DNA of 64,000 bases from an uncultured Hyphomicrobium sp. (GCA_934555825.1 CAKTFJ010000002.1:1-64000), one strand, 5' to 3'; shown: positions 47,065 to 58,833, counted from the first letter of the stretch. Notes: generated from the sequence alone by a model not told the origin. Program-made: numbers and translations.

Positions 47065-47814
47065 TTAGACGCACCGTCCGCCGTCGACTTCGATGGCGAC
47101 GCCGGTGATGAAGTGCGAAGCAGGATCGGCAAGGAACAGCGCGGCGTTGGCGATGTCGGAGGGTTTCGACATGCGCCCGAGCGGGATGCCGGCGACGAAG
47201 CGCGCTCGGCTTTCCGCCGTGTCGGCGGTGCCCATGAACTCTTCAAGCAGGCCGGTTTCTCCGATCACGGGATTGATGGCGTTGACGCGGATGTTCTTCG
47301 GCGCAAGCTCGGCCGCCATCGACTTCGTCAGCGTGATCACCGCGCCCTTCGATCCGTTGTACCAAGTGAGGCCGGGGCGTGGCCTCAGGCCCGCGGTCGA
47401 TGCGGTGTTGATGATCGAGCCGCCGCCGCGCTTTTCGAGTTCCGGCACGACGGCGAGCGTCATTAGATAGATCGATTTCACGTTGACCGCGTAGATGCGA
47501 TCGAACTCGTCTTCCGTCACCGTCATCAGCGACTGGTTGCGGTGCGTCACGCCAGCGTTGTTGACGACGATGTCGAGACCGCCAAACGCGTCAACGGTCG
47601 TCTCCACGAGTCGTGTCACGTCATCCTTCTTCGAGACGTCGATGTCGATGGAGAGAGCACCGTTGCCGATGGTGGCAGCGACCTCATCGGCGCGCGCGAC
47701 GTCGATGTCGGCAACGACAACTCGGGCGCCTTCGGCCGCGAAAGCTTCCGCGATGCCGCGGCCGAAGCCGGATGCGGCTCCGGTTACGATGGCGATTTTA
47801 TCGGCCAATCTCAT
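47065..47814 (-). CDS. SDR-family oxidoreductase
   Basis: A 249-residue classical short-chain dehydrogenase. The cofactor loop is TGAASGFGRGIAEAF. D36-D38 (ADID) after strand 2 suggest NAD(H) preference. NNAG, the catalytic Ser in INTASTAG, and the YNGSK motif (Tyr and Lys) are present. The substrate is unknown; glucose, 3-oxoacyl and sugar SDRs share this layout. It is followed on the same strand by the AT-rich membrane gene and preceded, after 18 bases, by pheA. Confidence 0.92.
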   Translation of the reverse strand: MRLADKIAIVTGAASGFGRGIAEAFAAEGARVVVADIDVARADEVAATIGNGALSIDIDVSKKDDVTRLVETTVDAFGGLDIVVNNAGVTHRNQSLMTVTEDEFDRIYAVNVKSIYLMTLAVVPELEKRGGGSIINTASTAGLRPRPGLTWYNGSKGAVITLTKSMAAELAPKNIRVNAINPVIGETGLLEEFMGTADTAESRARFVAGIPLGRMSKPSDIANAALFLADPASHFITGVAIEVDGGRCV

Positions 47815-47832
47815 GACGGTTTCTCCGCGCTC

Positions 47833-48741
47833 TCAGCGGACGCTGCCGCCCGGGGCTACGGGCGGTGCTGCAGCTTCGGCCGCCTCGACCCGGTAGGCGC
47901 TCGCGAGATAGGTGCCGAGCAGGCGGACTTCCGTTGAGAAGAACGACAGCTCTTCGAGTGCAAGCTGGACCGAACGATCGCGCGGGTGGCCTTCGATGTC
48001 GGCGTAGAACATCGTCGCGTTGAACGTGCCTTCGAGCTGGTAGCTTTCGAGCTTCGTCATGTTGACGCCGTTGGTCGCGAAGCCTCCGAGCGCTTTGTAG
48101 AGCGCGGCCGGCACGTTGCGGACGCGGAACAGGAACGTGGTCACGACGGGGCCGTCGTCGGGCTCGGCGTCGTCAGGGTCCTTCGCCAGAATGAGGAAGC
48201 GTGTGGTGTTGTGTGCTTCGTCCTCGATGTCGGCGCTCAGCACGTCGAGGCCGTAGATCTCGGCTGCGAGCCGGGACGCGATGGCGGCGAGCGTGGAATC
48301 GCCCTGTTCCGCCACGATCCGGGCCGAGCCGGCGGTGTCCGCCTCGGGTACCGGGGTGAGGCCGAGCGTGCGGAGCGCCTTGCGGCACTGGCCGAGTGCT
48401 TGCGTGTGGCTCAGCACCTTCTTGATGGTGGCGAGCGACGAGCCCTTCACGCCGAGAAGCTGGTGGCGCACGCGCAGGAAGTGCTCGCCGACGATGTAGA
48501 GATCCGCACCGGGAAGCAGGTGGTGGATGTCGGCCACGCGGCCTGCCACCGAGTTCTCGATCGGGATCATCGCAAAGCGTACGTCGCCAGCTTTTACGGC
48601 TGCGAGGGCATCCTCGAAGGTCGGATAGGGAACCGCCTCGAGATCTGGGAACGCCTCCGTGCAGGCGAGGTGCGAATTCGCGCCTGGCTCACCTTGATAA
48701 GCGATGCGAGGCGGCGTGGCGTCGGTGGACTGGGGCATCAT
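47833..48741 (-). CDS. pheA: Prephenate dehydratase (ACT-domain regulated)
   Basis: A 302-residue monofunctional enzyme converting prephenate to phenylpyruvate in phenylalanine synthesis. The catalytic domain has IAYQGEPGANSHLAC, FAMIPIENSVAGRVADIHHLL and AHNTTRFLIL with the active-site Thr-Arg-Phe. A C-terminal ACT domain (GGFATNGVNMTKLESYQLEG) binds Phe for feedback control; the usual ESRP tetrad is ESYQ here, which I recall as common in Alphaproteobacteria. There is no chorismate mutase domain. Two ATGs (48741 and 48738) are possible. Confidence 0.95.
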   Translation of the reverse strand: MMPQSTDATPPRIAYQGEPGANSHLACTEAFPDLEAVPYPTFEDALAAVKAGDVRFAMIPIENSVAGRVADIHHLLPGADLYIVGEHFLRVRHQLLGVKGSSLATIKKVLSHTQALGQCRKALRTLGLTPVPEADTAGSARIVAEQGDSTLAAIASRLAAEIYGLDVLSADIEDEAHNTTRFLILAKDPDDAEPDDGPVVTTFLFRVRNVPAALYKALGGFATNGVNMTKLESYQLEGTFNATMFYADIEGHPRDRSVQLALEELSFFSTEVRLLGTYLASAYRVEAAEAAAPPVAPGGSVR

Positions 48742-48892
48742 GATGACTCAGGGCGATGACTGGGACTAGGGCTCGGGAAGGAAGACGGAGGAGAGCAGGA
48801 TTGAGTGGGCGCGCGCAGGAGGGCGCGCCGTCAAAATCGAAACGGCCGCGCGGACCTAAAATCTTTTCGCGGATTGTCGCTATGCACGGTGG

Positions 48893-49639
48893 TTATGCCC
48901 GCTTCGCCTTTCTGACGAGCTTGCGTGCCCGTTCGAGGTCGTCGGGAGTATCAACACCGAGGGGAACAGTGTCAACGATGGCCACGTCGATGCGCATTCC
49001 GTCCTCCAGCGCGCGGAGCTGCTCCAGCTTTTCTCGCGTTTCGAGATACGAGGGCGGTAGCGAGACGAAGCGCTCGATCGCGGTGCGCCGATAGGCGTAA
49101 AGGCCGATGTGGTGGAACAGCGGCCCTTCACCGTGCGGTGCCGTCGCGCGTGTGAAGTAGAGAGCGCGGAGCCGGTTCTTCTCGGCAAGCGGGGTGCCGA
49201 CGATCTTCACCACGTTTGGGTTCGTGCGTTCGTCGGGATCGGTGATCTCGGCGGCGAGGGTTGCGATGTCAGGGCCTTTGGTATCGAGGGCGGCCGCGCA
49301 TTCGCGGATGAGGGCTGGATCGATCGTTGGGAGATCGCCCTGCAGGTTGACGACGATGTCGGCCTCCGATTCCGGATCGATACGGCTCAGGGCTTCGAAG
49401 ATGCGGTCGGAGCCGGAGACATGGTTGGGCCGGGTGATCATCGCTTCTCCCCCCGCCGCCCTAACGGCGTTCACGATTTCGTCGGAGTCGGCGGCCACGA
49501 TCACGCGGCCCATGGCTGCGTCGTGGGCCTTGCGCCAGACATGGACGATCATCGGCTCGCCTTCGATGTCGGCCAGAGGTTTATCCGGAAGGCGGGTCGA
49601 GGCCATGCGGGCCGGTATAATGATCAGGGCTCTCGTCAT
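48893..49639 (-). CDS. kdsB: 3-deoxy-manno-octulosonate cytidylyltransferase
   Basis: A 248-residue enzyme that activates Kdo with CTP for lipopolysaccharide core synthesis. The N-terminal [45 protein letters not shown], the metal-binding [13 protein letters not shown] and the [20 protein letters not shown] segment fit KdsB. Lipid A/LPS in the outer membrane is implied. It lies upstream of pheA on the same strand and is divergent from the cytochrome c gene. Confidence 0.96.
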   Translation of the reverse strand: MTRALIIIPARMASTRLPDKPLADIEGEPMIVHVWRKAHDAAMGRVIVAADSDEIVNAVRAAGGEAMITRPNHVSGSDRIFEALSRIDPESEADIVVNLQGDLPTIDPALIRECAAALDTKGPDIATLAAEITDPDERTNPNVVKIVGTPLAEKNRLRALYFTRATAPHGEGPLFHHIGLYAYRRTAIERFVSLPPSYLETREKLEQLRALEDGMRIDVAIVDTVPLGVDTPDDLERARKLVRKAKRA

Positions 49640-50017
49640 CGTGGGCTCTCCGTCGCGTTTCCGGCCTTGGGGCTCCCTGTAATTCGGACACTTGGTCCTA
49701 TGGAAGCGGGGGCACCATGGAAGCAGGGTGTCGATGGCCTATCCTGGGCCGGCCGGTGGGGCGGGCATACGATCCGGCGCCCCTGCGGCGGCATGAGCTG
49801 TAGACTGGCGGCCCCAAGGGTTGCAAGGCGTGGTGCAGGCCTTTTAGATGCGGTCTGCTGGTTGGGTTCGGTTCGATTTGGGCCGATAGTCTGTCTGACG
49901 CGGGAGCGGGACGCCTGCGCTCGGACCGGGAAGTGAATTGGCAGCTCTCAATAGCTGTCGGATGTCTCGGGTTAGGATATCCGGGGCGAAGCGCGTCCCA
50001 CGGGCAGGAAGAAAGAA
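49640..50017. other. 378-base divergent intergenic region
   Basis: It separates kdsB (minus) from the cytochrome c gene (plus) and must hold both promoters. A short imperfect direct repeat ATGGAAGC occurs at about 49700 and 49718. AGGAAG lies a few bases before 50018 as the ribosome-binding site. I see no gene. Confidence 0.5.
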
Positions 50018-50644
50018 ATGATGGATTCCTTCGAGCTGAACAAGATTGCGGGCGGTGTGCTGCTGGCGTTGCTTCTCATCTTTGTGCCCAAGACGCTGAT
50101 CAACGAATTGAGCCACCATGGACCGGTGACCGGCGGTTTTACGCTTCCGCAGCCAGACGGCGCGGCGCCCGCAGATGGCGGCGAGCCAGCGGCTGCGCCC
50201 AAGGGGTTTGACCCGGCGGATGTCGTCGCGCTGGTGGGCGATGCAAGCCCTGATGAAGGCAAGGCGGCTTTCCGGGCGTGCGCCGCCTGCCACTCGGCAG
50301 AAAAGGGTGCCGCCAGCAAGGCTGGCCCCAATCTCTATGGCGTGCTCGGTCGTGCGCTGGGGAGCGTCGGCGACTTTGGCGGATATTCGGACGTCATCAA
50401 GAGCAAGGGCGGCGAGTGGAGCTATGAGGCGCTTGCGGAGTTTCTGCACGCTCCGCGCGGCTATCTGCCGGGTACGCGCATGGTGTTCAACGGCGTTTCC
50501 GACAACGCGACGCTTGCCGATCTGATCGCGTATCTGAGGTCGCTTGCAGACAGCCCGGCACCTCTGCCGGCGCCTGCGGCGGCTGCGCCTGCCGAAGCAG
50601 CCCCTGAGGCAGCTCCGGAAACGCCGGCCGCTCCCACGCCTTAA
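50018..50644 (+). CDS. Membrane-anchored class I cytochrome c (CycM-like)
   Basis: A 208-residue protein. An N-terminal uncleaved helix (about residues 9-25) anchors it in the inner membrane. A Pro/Ala linker leads to a class I cytochrome c domain with CAACHSAEKG (C88, C91, H92 bind haem) and the axial Met in PGTRMVFNGV. The C-terminus is a low-complexity Ala/Pro tail of about 30 residues. It matches cytochrome c552/CycM, which carries electrons in the periplasm between the bc1 complex and oxidases. Two adjacent ATGs (50018 and 50021) are possible starts. Confidence 0.92.
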   Translation: MMDSFELNKIAGGVLLALLLIFVPKTLINELSHHGPVTGGFTLPQPDGAAPADGGEPAAAPKGFDPADVVALVGDASPDEGKAAFRACAACHSAEKGAASKAGPNLYGVLGRALGSVGDFGGYSDVIKSKGGEWSYEALAEFLHAPRGYLPGTRMVFNGVSDNATLADLIAYLRSLADSPAPLPAPAAAAPAEAAPEAAPETPAAPTP

Positions 50645-50656
50645 ATCGTTGCAAAG

Positions 50657-50682
50657 GGGCGGCGCGAGAGGCCGCCCTATCT
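50657..50682 (+). terminator. Weak hairpin after the cytochrome c gene
   Basis: GGGCGGC (50657-50663) pairs with GCCGCCC (50671-50677) around a 7-base loop, followed by TATCTT. It is a possible, rather weak, terminator. Confidence 0.4.
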
Positions 50683-50828
50683 TGCCGATGTTTAATCCGT
50701 ATCCCGTGGTAAGGCGTGCTAGGAACTGGTTTTCCCCTGGTCCGGTCCTGATTTTACGGGGCCGTCGACCTGCGCGGCGGCACGTGCCACAGTTCCGTGT
50801 TCGCCCGATTTTCGACGGAACGGAATGG

Positions 50829-52823
50829 ATGACGGCATTGATGGTGCAGCGCCCTAAGACCTCCTTTTTCTCGCTCTTCATCGTGGCCTTGGCCACAAGC
50901 CCCGCGGCCTTCGGGCAGGGGATGGAGGTTCCGGGAGGCGAGACCGTCGTAGAGCCGCCCGCGCCACCCGCTCAAGTTCGTCATCACGCCTTGTCGCTCG
51001 TGGGTGAGCCGAGGTTTGGACCCGATTTCAAGCATTTCGATTGGGTGAACCCCAACGCGCCCAAGGGCGGCGTGGTGCGCTTCGCGACGCAGGGGACGTT
51101 CGACTCCCTCAATCCGTTTTCCATCCGCGGCGTGCCGGCGGGTGGCGTCGGCATGATCTACAACACGCTTATGGCCGGCAGTCCGGACGAGCCGTCGACC
51201 GAGTACGGGCTGGTGGCGGAATGGGTATCGTTCCCCGACGATTTCAGCTCGGTGACCTTCGGGCTCCGGCCCGAGGCGCGCTTTCACGACGGGGAGCCGG
51301 TCAAACCTGAGGACGTGATCTTCTCGCTCGAAGCCATCAAGGCGGCGAACCCGATGTATGGCCGCTACTACGCCAACGTCGCGAAGGGCGAGAAGACAGG
51401 CCCACACGAGGTGACGTTTACGTTCGATCAGAAAGGCAATCGCGAGCTGCCGCAGATTCTCGGCCAGCTTCCCGTGCTGCCGAAGCACTTCTGGGAAGGC
51501 AAGGCGCGCAACGGTGAAGCTCGCGACCTTGCAAAGAGCACGCTCGAAGTGCCGCTCGGTTCAGGACCCTATCGCATCAAGGAGTTCGACACTGGTAACC
51601 GCATCGTGTTCGAGCGCGTCGAGGACTACTGGGCGAAGGATTTGCCGGTCGCAATTGGACAATGGAACTTCGGTGAGCTGCGCTTCCAGTATTTTCGTGA
51701 CCGCGTCGCGGCCTTCGAGGACTTCAAGAGCGGGCGCGCGGACTTCTGGCGCGAGAACACCGCCAGCGCTTGGGCCACGCAGTTCAATTTCGATGCTCTG
51801 AAGAAAGGGCTCGTGAAGAAAGAGGTGATCCCCACCGAGGGCGTCGCCCGGATGCAGGGTTTCGCATTCAATATCCGCCGTCCGAAGTTTCAGGATCGGC
51901 GCGTGCGGCAGGCGTTCAATCTGGCCTTCGATTTCGAGGATCTGAACCGCAGTCTTCTGTTTGGCCAGTACAGCCGTGTGCACAGCTATTTCGACAATTC
52001 CGAGCTTGCAGCGAAGGGGCTTCCGGAAGGACGCGAACTCGAAATTCTCAAGGCGCACGAGAAGGATCTGCCGCCGGAAGTTTTCACAACCGAGTGGAAG
52101 AACCCGACGTTTGCCACGCGCGAAGATGCGCGCGACAATCTCGCGAAAGCGATGGCGCTTCTGAAGGAAGCCGGATGGGAAATTCGCACCGAGGAGGTCG
52201 AGGACCCCGACTGCGGCTTCTTCTGCAAGGCGATGCAGTCCGTCGGTCTTGGTTCGAAGCGCACCGAGCAGGTGCTGCGCAACGCCAAGGGCGAGCCGTT
52301 CACGGTGGAATTCCTGATCGGTTCGGACTCGTTCGAGCGCCACATCGCGCACTATCGCGCCAATCTTGCCAAGATCGGCATCCGTGCCTCGACGCGCGTG
52401 GTCGATCCCGCGCAGTACGAGCGGCGCGAGATGAGCCGCGATTACGACATCATCATCGACGTGTTCCCGCAGTCCATTTCACCCGGCAACGAGCAGCGCG
52501 ACTTCTGGGGTTCGGCGGCCGCGGACCACGACGGTAGCCGTAATACTATCGGCATCAAGGATCCGGTGATCGATTCCATCATCGAGACGCTGGTGTTTGC
52601 CAAGGATCGCGACGAGCTGGTGGCCGCGACGCGTGCGCTGGATCGCGTGCTGCTGTGGGGCCACTACGTGGTGCCCCATTGGTACAATCCCAACGAGTGG
52701 ATTGCGACGTGGGATATGTTCGGCAGGCCCGATAAGCTGCCGTCTCAGACGTCGGCGCTCACGCAAGTGTGGTGGGTGGATCAGGACAAGCTGAAGGCCC
52801 TTCAGGCCGCACGCAGGAACTGA
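50829..52823 (+). CDS. YejA-type peptide-binding protein, copy 1
   Basis: A 664-residue periplasmic substrate-binding protein (SBP_bac_5, cluster C) with a signal peptide ending near AFG-Q (residue 29). Core blocks are HALSLVGEPRFGPDFKHFDWVNPNAPKGG, TFDSLNPFSIRG, YGLVAEWVSFPDD and LGSGPYRIKEFDTGNRIVFERVEDYWAKDLP. Together with the following genes this is a YejABEF-like system, which in E. coli imports microcin C-type peptides and in Rhizobiales resists antimicrobial peptides. The second solute-binding gene follows 5 bases later. Start at 50829 or 50841. Confidence 0.9.
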   Translation: MTALMVQRPKTSFFSLFIVALATSPAAFGQGMEVPGGETVVEPPAPPAQVRHHALSLVGEPRFGPDFKHFDWVNPNAPKGGVVRFATQGTFDSLNPFSIRGVPAGGVGMIYNTLMAGSPDEPSTEYGLVAEWVSFPDDFSSVTFGLRPEARFHDGEPVKPEDVIFSLEAIKAANPMYGRYYANVAKGEKTGPHEVTFTFDQKGNRELPQILGQLPVLPKHFWEGKARNGEARDLAKSTLEVPLGSGPYRIKEFDTGNRIVFERVEDYWAKDLPVAIGQWNFGELRFQYFRDRVAAFEDFKSGRADFWRENTASAWATQFNFDALKKGLVKKEVIPTEGVARMQGFAFNIRRPKFQDRRVRQAFNLAFDFEDLNRSLLFGQYSRVHSYFDNSELAAKGLPEGRELEILKAHEKDLPPEVFTTEWKNPTFATREDARDNLAKAMALLKEAGWEIRTEEVEDPDCGFFCKAMQSVGLGSKRTEQVLRNAKGEPFTVEFLIGSDSFERHIAHYRANLAKIGIRASTRVVDPAQYERREMSRDYDIIIDVFPQSISPGNEQRDFWGSAAADHDGSRNTIGIKDPVIDSIIETLVFAKDRDELVAATRALDRVLLWGHYVVPHWYNPNEWIATWDMFGRPDKLPSQTSALTQVWWVDQDKLKALQAARRN

Positions 52824-52828
52824 CGACG

Positions 52829-54709
52829 ATGAGCCTGCGGAGATTGCAAGACGACATGACGTGTGAGGGTATGGTGCGCAACGGGCTGCGCGGCGCATTC
52901 GCGTTTGTGGCCGGTTTGGGACTTGCCGTTGGGCTTGTCGCATCTCCGGCTGTCGCCGAGCCGCGACATGGGCTTTCGATCTTCGGCGATCTCAAATACG
53001 CGCCCGATTTCACGCACTTCGAGTATGTGAACCCGGATGCGCCCAAGGGCGGCCGCGTTTCGCAGATCGGTTCGGGCGGTCTCACGACCTTCGACAGTTT
53101 CAATCCGTTCATTCTGCGGGGCGATGCTGCCCAAGGTCTCGAACTTCTGTTCGACAGCCTCATGGCGCGGGCCATGGACGAGCCGGACGCGGTTTACGGG
53201 CTCGTTGCGGAAACGGCCGACCTTGCAGACGACGGCATGTCCGTCACCTTCAAGCTCAGGCCGGAAGCCAAGTTTGCGGATGGGTCTCCGCTGACGGCGG
53301 AAGACGTCGTTTTCTCCTTCGATACGATCAAGAAGAAGGGGCATCCGGCTCTTTCGGGGCAGATCCGCGATGTGGAAAAGGCGGAGGCGCTCGACGCGCA
53401 TACCGTGCGCTACACGTTCAAGGGCACGCTGACGCGGGATCTACCTATCAACGTCGCGACATTGCCCATTCTCTCGAAGGCCTACTACACCGAGAACGCG
53501 TTCGATCAGACGACGCTTACGCCACCGCTCGGGTCGGGGCCGTACAAGGTCGGGAATTTCCGCGCCGGCACGTATGTCGCCTATGCGCGGCGCGAGGACT
53601 ACTGGGGCCGCGATCTGCCCGTGAACCGCGGCCAGAACAATTTCGACGAGGTGCGCTACGAGTATTTCCGCGACCGGACGCTGGAGCTCGAAAACCTGCT
53701 GTCGGGCAATTTCGATTTCCGCGAAGAGTTTACGGCGCGCGATTGGGCAACGAGCTACGATGTTGCGGCCGTTCGGGATGGGCGCATTCTGCGCCAGACC
53801 CTTGAGGACGAGCGGCCTTCGGGTGCGCAGGGCTTTTTCATCAATACGCGGCGCGATAAATTCCAGGACATCCGCGTGCGCGAGGCGCTGGGCTATGCGT
53901 TCGACTTCGAGTGGAGCAATCGCAACCTCTTCTTCGGTCTTTATACGCGCACGGCAAGCTTCTTCGAAAATTCCGACATGAAGGCCGAGGGCTTGCCCAC
54001 GGCCGACGAATTGAAGCTTCTCGAGCTTTATCGCGACCGACTGCCGGAAGCGGTGTTCGGCGAGCCCGTTTCGCCGCCTGTCACCGATGGCAGCGGGAGT
54101 AACCGGGAAAATCTGCGCCGCGCCGCCAAGCTTCTCGCGGAGGCCGGCTGGGAGCAGACGCGCGACGGGCTTCGGAACGCCAAGGGCGAGAAGCTTTCGA
54201 TCGAGTTCCTGCTGTTTGAGGTGAATTTTGAGCGCATCATCGCGCCGTTCATCAAGAACCTGCAACTTATCGGCGTCGACGCCACCATGCGGCGGGTCGA
54301 TCCCGCGCAGTATCAGCGCCGCCTCAAGGATTTCGATTTCGACATCACGACGCAACGCTATTCGCTTCGTCTGACGCCGGGGATCGAACTGAAGAACTAC
54401 TGGGGCTCAGATGCTGCGGCCATGAGCGGAAGCTACAACCTCGCAGGGATCGCGGATCCCGTGCTCGATGAATTGATCGACCGTGTCGTGACAGCGCAAT
54501 CGCGCGAAGAGCTGGTTGCGGCGACGCGTGCGGCGGATCGCGTGCTGCGTGCGGGGCATTACTGGATTCCGCAGTGGTTCAAGGGTTCGCATCAGATCGC
54601 GTTCTGGGACAAGTTCGGCTGGCCCGAAACGAAGCCCAAATATGCGCGGGGTGCGCTTGAGACGTGGTGGTTCGACGGCGAAAAAGCCAAGGCTGCGGGG
54701 CGCCGCTAG
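52829..54709 (+). CDS. YejA-type peptide-binding protein, copy 2
   Basis: A 626-residue periplasmic substrate-binding protein of the same family as its upstream neighbour, sharing HGLSIFGDLKYAPDFTHFEYVNPDAPKGG, FDSFNPFILRGDA, LGSGPYKVGNFRAG and YWGRDLPVNRGQNNFDEVRYEYFRDR. The signal peptide ends near VAE (about residue 44). Two tandem binding proteins with one set of permeases suggest different substrate ranges feeding one transporter. The ATG at 52829 lies 5 bases after the previous stop. Confidence 0.9.
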   Translation: MSLRRLQDDMTCEGMVRNGLRGAFAFVAGLGLAVGLVASPAVAEPRHGLSIFGDLKYAPDFTHFEYVNPDAPKGGRVSQIGSGGLTTFDSFNPFILRGDAAQGLELLFDSLMARAMDEPDAVYGLVAETADLADDGMSVTFKLRPEAKFADGSPLTAEDVVFSFDTIKKKGHPALSGQIRDVEKAEALDAHTVRYTFKGTLTRDLPINVATLPILSKAYYTENAFDQTTLTPPLGSGPYKVGNFRAGTYVAYARREDYWGRDLPVNRGQNNFDEVRYEYFRDRTLELENLLSGNFDFREEFTARDWATSYDVAAVRDGRILRQTLEDERPSGAQGFFINTRRDKFQDIRVREALGYAFDFEWSNRNLFFGLYTRTASFFENSDMKAEGLPTADELKLLELYRDRLPEAVFGEPVSPPVTDGSGSNRENLRRAAKLLAEAGWEQTRDGLRNAKGEKLSIEFLLFEVNFERIIAPFIKNLQLIGVDATMRRVDPAQYQRRLKDFDFDITTQRYSLRLTPGIELKNYWGSDAAAMSGSYNLAGIADPVLDELIDRVVTAQSREELVAATRAADRVLRAGHYWIPQWFKGSHQIAFWDKFGWPETKPKYARGALETWWFDGEKAKAAGRR

Positions 54710-54791
54710 CCGCGCGCTTCGGGCTAAGGCGGAACTCGGGACGATTTAGCCTCAGGCCGATGGTGCCAGGGTAAGGGGATGTGATCGAACG

Positions 54792-55904
54792 ATGGCTTCT
54801 TATCTCCTCAAGCGCGTGCTGCTGATCGTGCCGACGATGCTCGGCATCATGCTGATCAGCTTCGCCATCATACAGTTCGCGCCCGGCGGGCCGGTCGAGC
54901 AGATGATCGCTAAGCTCTCCGGCACGGATACGTCGATCACCGACCGTATCGGCGGCGGTGGAGGCGGCGATACGCTCGGTGGGCAATCGCAGATGGGAGG
55001 CGGTGCGGACAGCGTCACATCCCGTTATCGCGGCGCGCAGGGTCTCGATCCGGAGTTCATCCTGGAACTCGAACGGCAGTTCGGCTTCGACAAGCCGGCG
55101 CACGAGCGCTTCTTCCTGATGATGAAGAACTATCTCACGTTCGATTTCGGCCGGAGTTATTTCCGCGACGTGTCGGTGATCGAGCTGATCAAGGAGAAGC
55201 TTCCGGTTTCGGTCTCGCTCGGTATCTGGATTACGCTCATTACCTACTTCATCTCGATCCCGCTCGGTATTCGCAAGGCGGTGCGGGATGGCGAGCGCTT
55301 CGATACCTGGAGCAGTACGGTTCTTGTGATCGGCTATGCGGTTCCAGGCTTCCTTGTTGCGGTGCTGTTGTTGATCCTGTTTGCGGGTTCGTCGTTCCTG
55401 CAGATTTTCCCGTCGCGTGGGCTGTTTTCCGATAACTGGGACGAGCTTTCTCTCTTCGGCAAGATCGTCGATTACTTCTGGCATCTGACGCTGCCGATCA
55501 TCGCCATGGCGCTCGGCTCGTTCACGACCATGGCGTTTCTTACCAAGAACAGCTTCCTTGACGAGATCCGCAAGCAGTACGTGATCACGGCGCGCTCCAA
55601 AGGGCTCGGCGAGCGTGAGGTGCTCTACGGGCACATTTTCCGCAACGCCATGCTGATCATCATCGCGGGCTTTCCCGGTGCCTTCATCAGCGCGTTCTTT
55701 ACCGGCTCGCTCTTGATCGAGACCGTGTTCTCGCTCGATGGGCTGGGGCTGCTCGGGTTCGAATCCGCCATCAAGCGCGACTACGCAGTCGTGTTCGCTA
55801 CCCTTTATATCTTCGCGCTGCTGGGGCTCGTGGTGAACGTCGTCACCGACTTCGTCTATACGCTGGTCGATCCCCGCATCGACTTCGACAGCCGGGAGGT
55901 CTAG
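54792..55904 (+). CDS. yejB: Peptide ABC transporter permease YejB
   Basis: A 370-residue permease with six transmembrane helices. The N-terminal LLKRVLLIVPTMLGIMLISFAIIQFAPGGPVEQ and the EAA-type loop with QYVITARSKGLGEREVLYGHIFRNAMLIIIAGFPGAF are typical of the DppB/YejB type. A Gly-rich periplasmic insert (about residues 58-80) separates the first helices. It forms the channel with YejE. It is 82 bases after the second binding protein. Confidence 0.93.
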   Translation: MASYLLKRVLLIVPTMLGIMLISFAIIQFAPGGPVEQMIAKLSGTDTSITDRIGGGGGGDTLGGQSQMGGGADSVTSRYRGAQGLDPEFILELERQFGFDKPAHERFFLMMKNYLTFDFGRSYFRDVSVIELIKEKLPVSVSLGIWITLITYFISIPLGIRKAVRDGERFDTWSSTVLVIGYAVPGFLVAVLLLILFAGSSFLQIFPSRGLFSDNWDELSLFGKIVDYFWHLTLPIIAMALGSFTTMAFLTKNSFLDEIRKQYVITARSKGLGEREVLYGHIFRNAMLIIIAGFPGAFISAFFTGSLLIETVFSLDGLGLLGFESAIKRDYAVVFATLYIFALLGLVVNVVTDFVYTLVDPRIDFDSREV

Positions 55905-55908
55905 CCCC

Positions 55909-57147
55909 GTGGACGTGAAACGCGACGATCCGATCCTTGAGAAGGAAGTGGTCGACCCGGTGCGGGCGAACTTCTTTTCGCGGTTCCGGCCGCGCTTCGA
56001 CCTGTCGCCCATCAATCAGCGGCGTTGGGCGAACTTCAAGGCCAACAGGCGCGGCTATTGGAGCCTGGTGATCTTTCTCGTGCTGTTCGTGCTCACGCTG
56101 TTTGCGGAGCTTATCGCCAACGACCGGCCGTTGATTGCGCGTTACAACGGGCAGACGCTGTTCCCGGTGCTGGTCGATTATCCGGAGTCCAAGTTCGGCG
56201 GCTTCCTGGCCGTTACCGACTACCGCGATCCGATGATCATCGAGGAAATCGAGAGCAACGGCTGGATGCTGTGGCCGCCGATTCGCTATCGCTACGACAC
56301 CATCAACAAGGACTATCCGAACCGCGCCGACGCAGAGGGTAACTGCTTCGTGCAGCGCGGCGATACGAAGTATCAAGGCGGGCTCGGTTATCCGGCCCCG
56401 CCGCAGTGGGCCGCCGTCGCGCCGCTTTGCGATGCGCCCCCCGACCAGATGGCGCGCTATCTCGCGGTCGGAAACTGGAACTGGCTCGGTCTCGACAACC
56501 AAGGGCGAGACGTGCTCGCGCGTGTCATCTATGGGTTCCGGATCTCGGTGCTGTTCGGGCTTATTCTGACGGTTATGGCGAGCGTTATCGGTGTCGCGGC
56601 AGGTGCCGTGCAGGGGTTCTACGGCGGCTGGATCGACCTCATCATGCAGCGGTTCCTCGAAATATGGGGGAACATCCCGACCCTTTACGTGCTGATTATT
56701 ATCGCGGCAGTTCTGGTGCCAGGGTTCTGGACTCTCTTATTCGTGCTGCTGGCGTTTCAATGGACGAGCCTTGTCGGTGTGGTGCGAGCGGAATATCTGC
56801 GCGCCCGAAATTTCGAGTACGTGCGCGCAGCGCGTGCTCTCGGCCTCTCGGACACGACGATCATGTGGAAGCACCTGCTTCCGAATGCGACCGTCGCGAC
56901 GCTGACGTTCCTGCCGTTCCAGCTTTCCGGCTCCATCACGACGCTCACAGCGCTCGACTTTCTCGGACTCGGCCTGCCGCCGGGATCTCCGTCGCTGGGT
57001 GAGCTTCTGCTGCAAGGCAAAAGCGACCTCAACGCGCCGTGGCTTGGGCTCTCCGCGTTTTTCTCGATCGCGATCATGCTGTCGCTTCTGATCTTCATCT
57101 TCGAGGGTGTGCGCGATGCGCTCGACCCGCGAAAGACGTTCGCCTAA
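55909..57147 (+). CDS. yejE: Peptide ABC transporter permease YejE
   Basis: A 412-residue permease, DppC/YejE type, with an N-terminal cytoplasmic extension and a long periplasmic loop (about residues 75-185, FPVLVDYPESKFGG...FVQRGDTKYQGG) typical of YejE. The conserved NWNWLGLDNQGRDVLARVIYGFRISVLFG and the EAA loop with EYVRAARALGLSDTTIMWKHLLPNA are present. The start is a GTG at 55909, 5 bases after yejB; GGGAGG lies about 10 bases upstream. Confidence 0.93.
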   Translation: MDVKRDDPILEKEVVDPVRANFFSRFRPRFDLSPINQRRWANFKANRRGYWSLVIFLVLFVLTLFAELIANDRPLIARYNGQTLFPVLVDYPESKFGGFLAVTDYRDPMIIEEIESNGWMLWPPIRYRYDTINKDYPNRADAEGNCFVQRGDTKYQGGLGYPAPPQWAAVAPLCDAPPDQMARYLAVGNWNWLGLDNQGRDVLARVIYGFRISVLFGLILTVMASVIGVAAGAVQGFYGGWIDLIMQRFLEIWGNIPTLYVLIIIAAVLVPGFWTLLFVLLAFQWTSLVGVVRAEYLRARNFEYVRAARALGLSDTTIMWKHLLPNATVATLTFLPFQLSGSITTLTALDFLGLGLPPGSPSLGELLLQGKSDLNAPWLGLSAFFSIAIMLSLLIFIFEGVRDALDPRKTFA

Positions 57148-57159
57148 GGAGCGCTTCGC

Positions 57160-58791
<1,632 letters not shown>

Positions 58792-58833
58792 CGTCACCTG
58801 TCTACGTTCGTTTGCTTACTCCAGGGCCTTAGT

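Noticed and set aside
54579-56015. A minus-strand frame of 478 codons opposite yejB
   Set aside because: The plus strand encodes clear permease motifs here. The minus frame is an antisense shadow rich in Arg, Glu and His.
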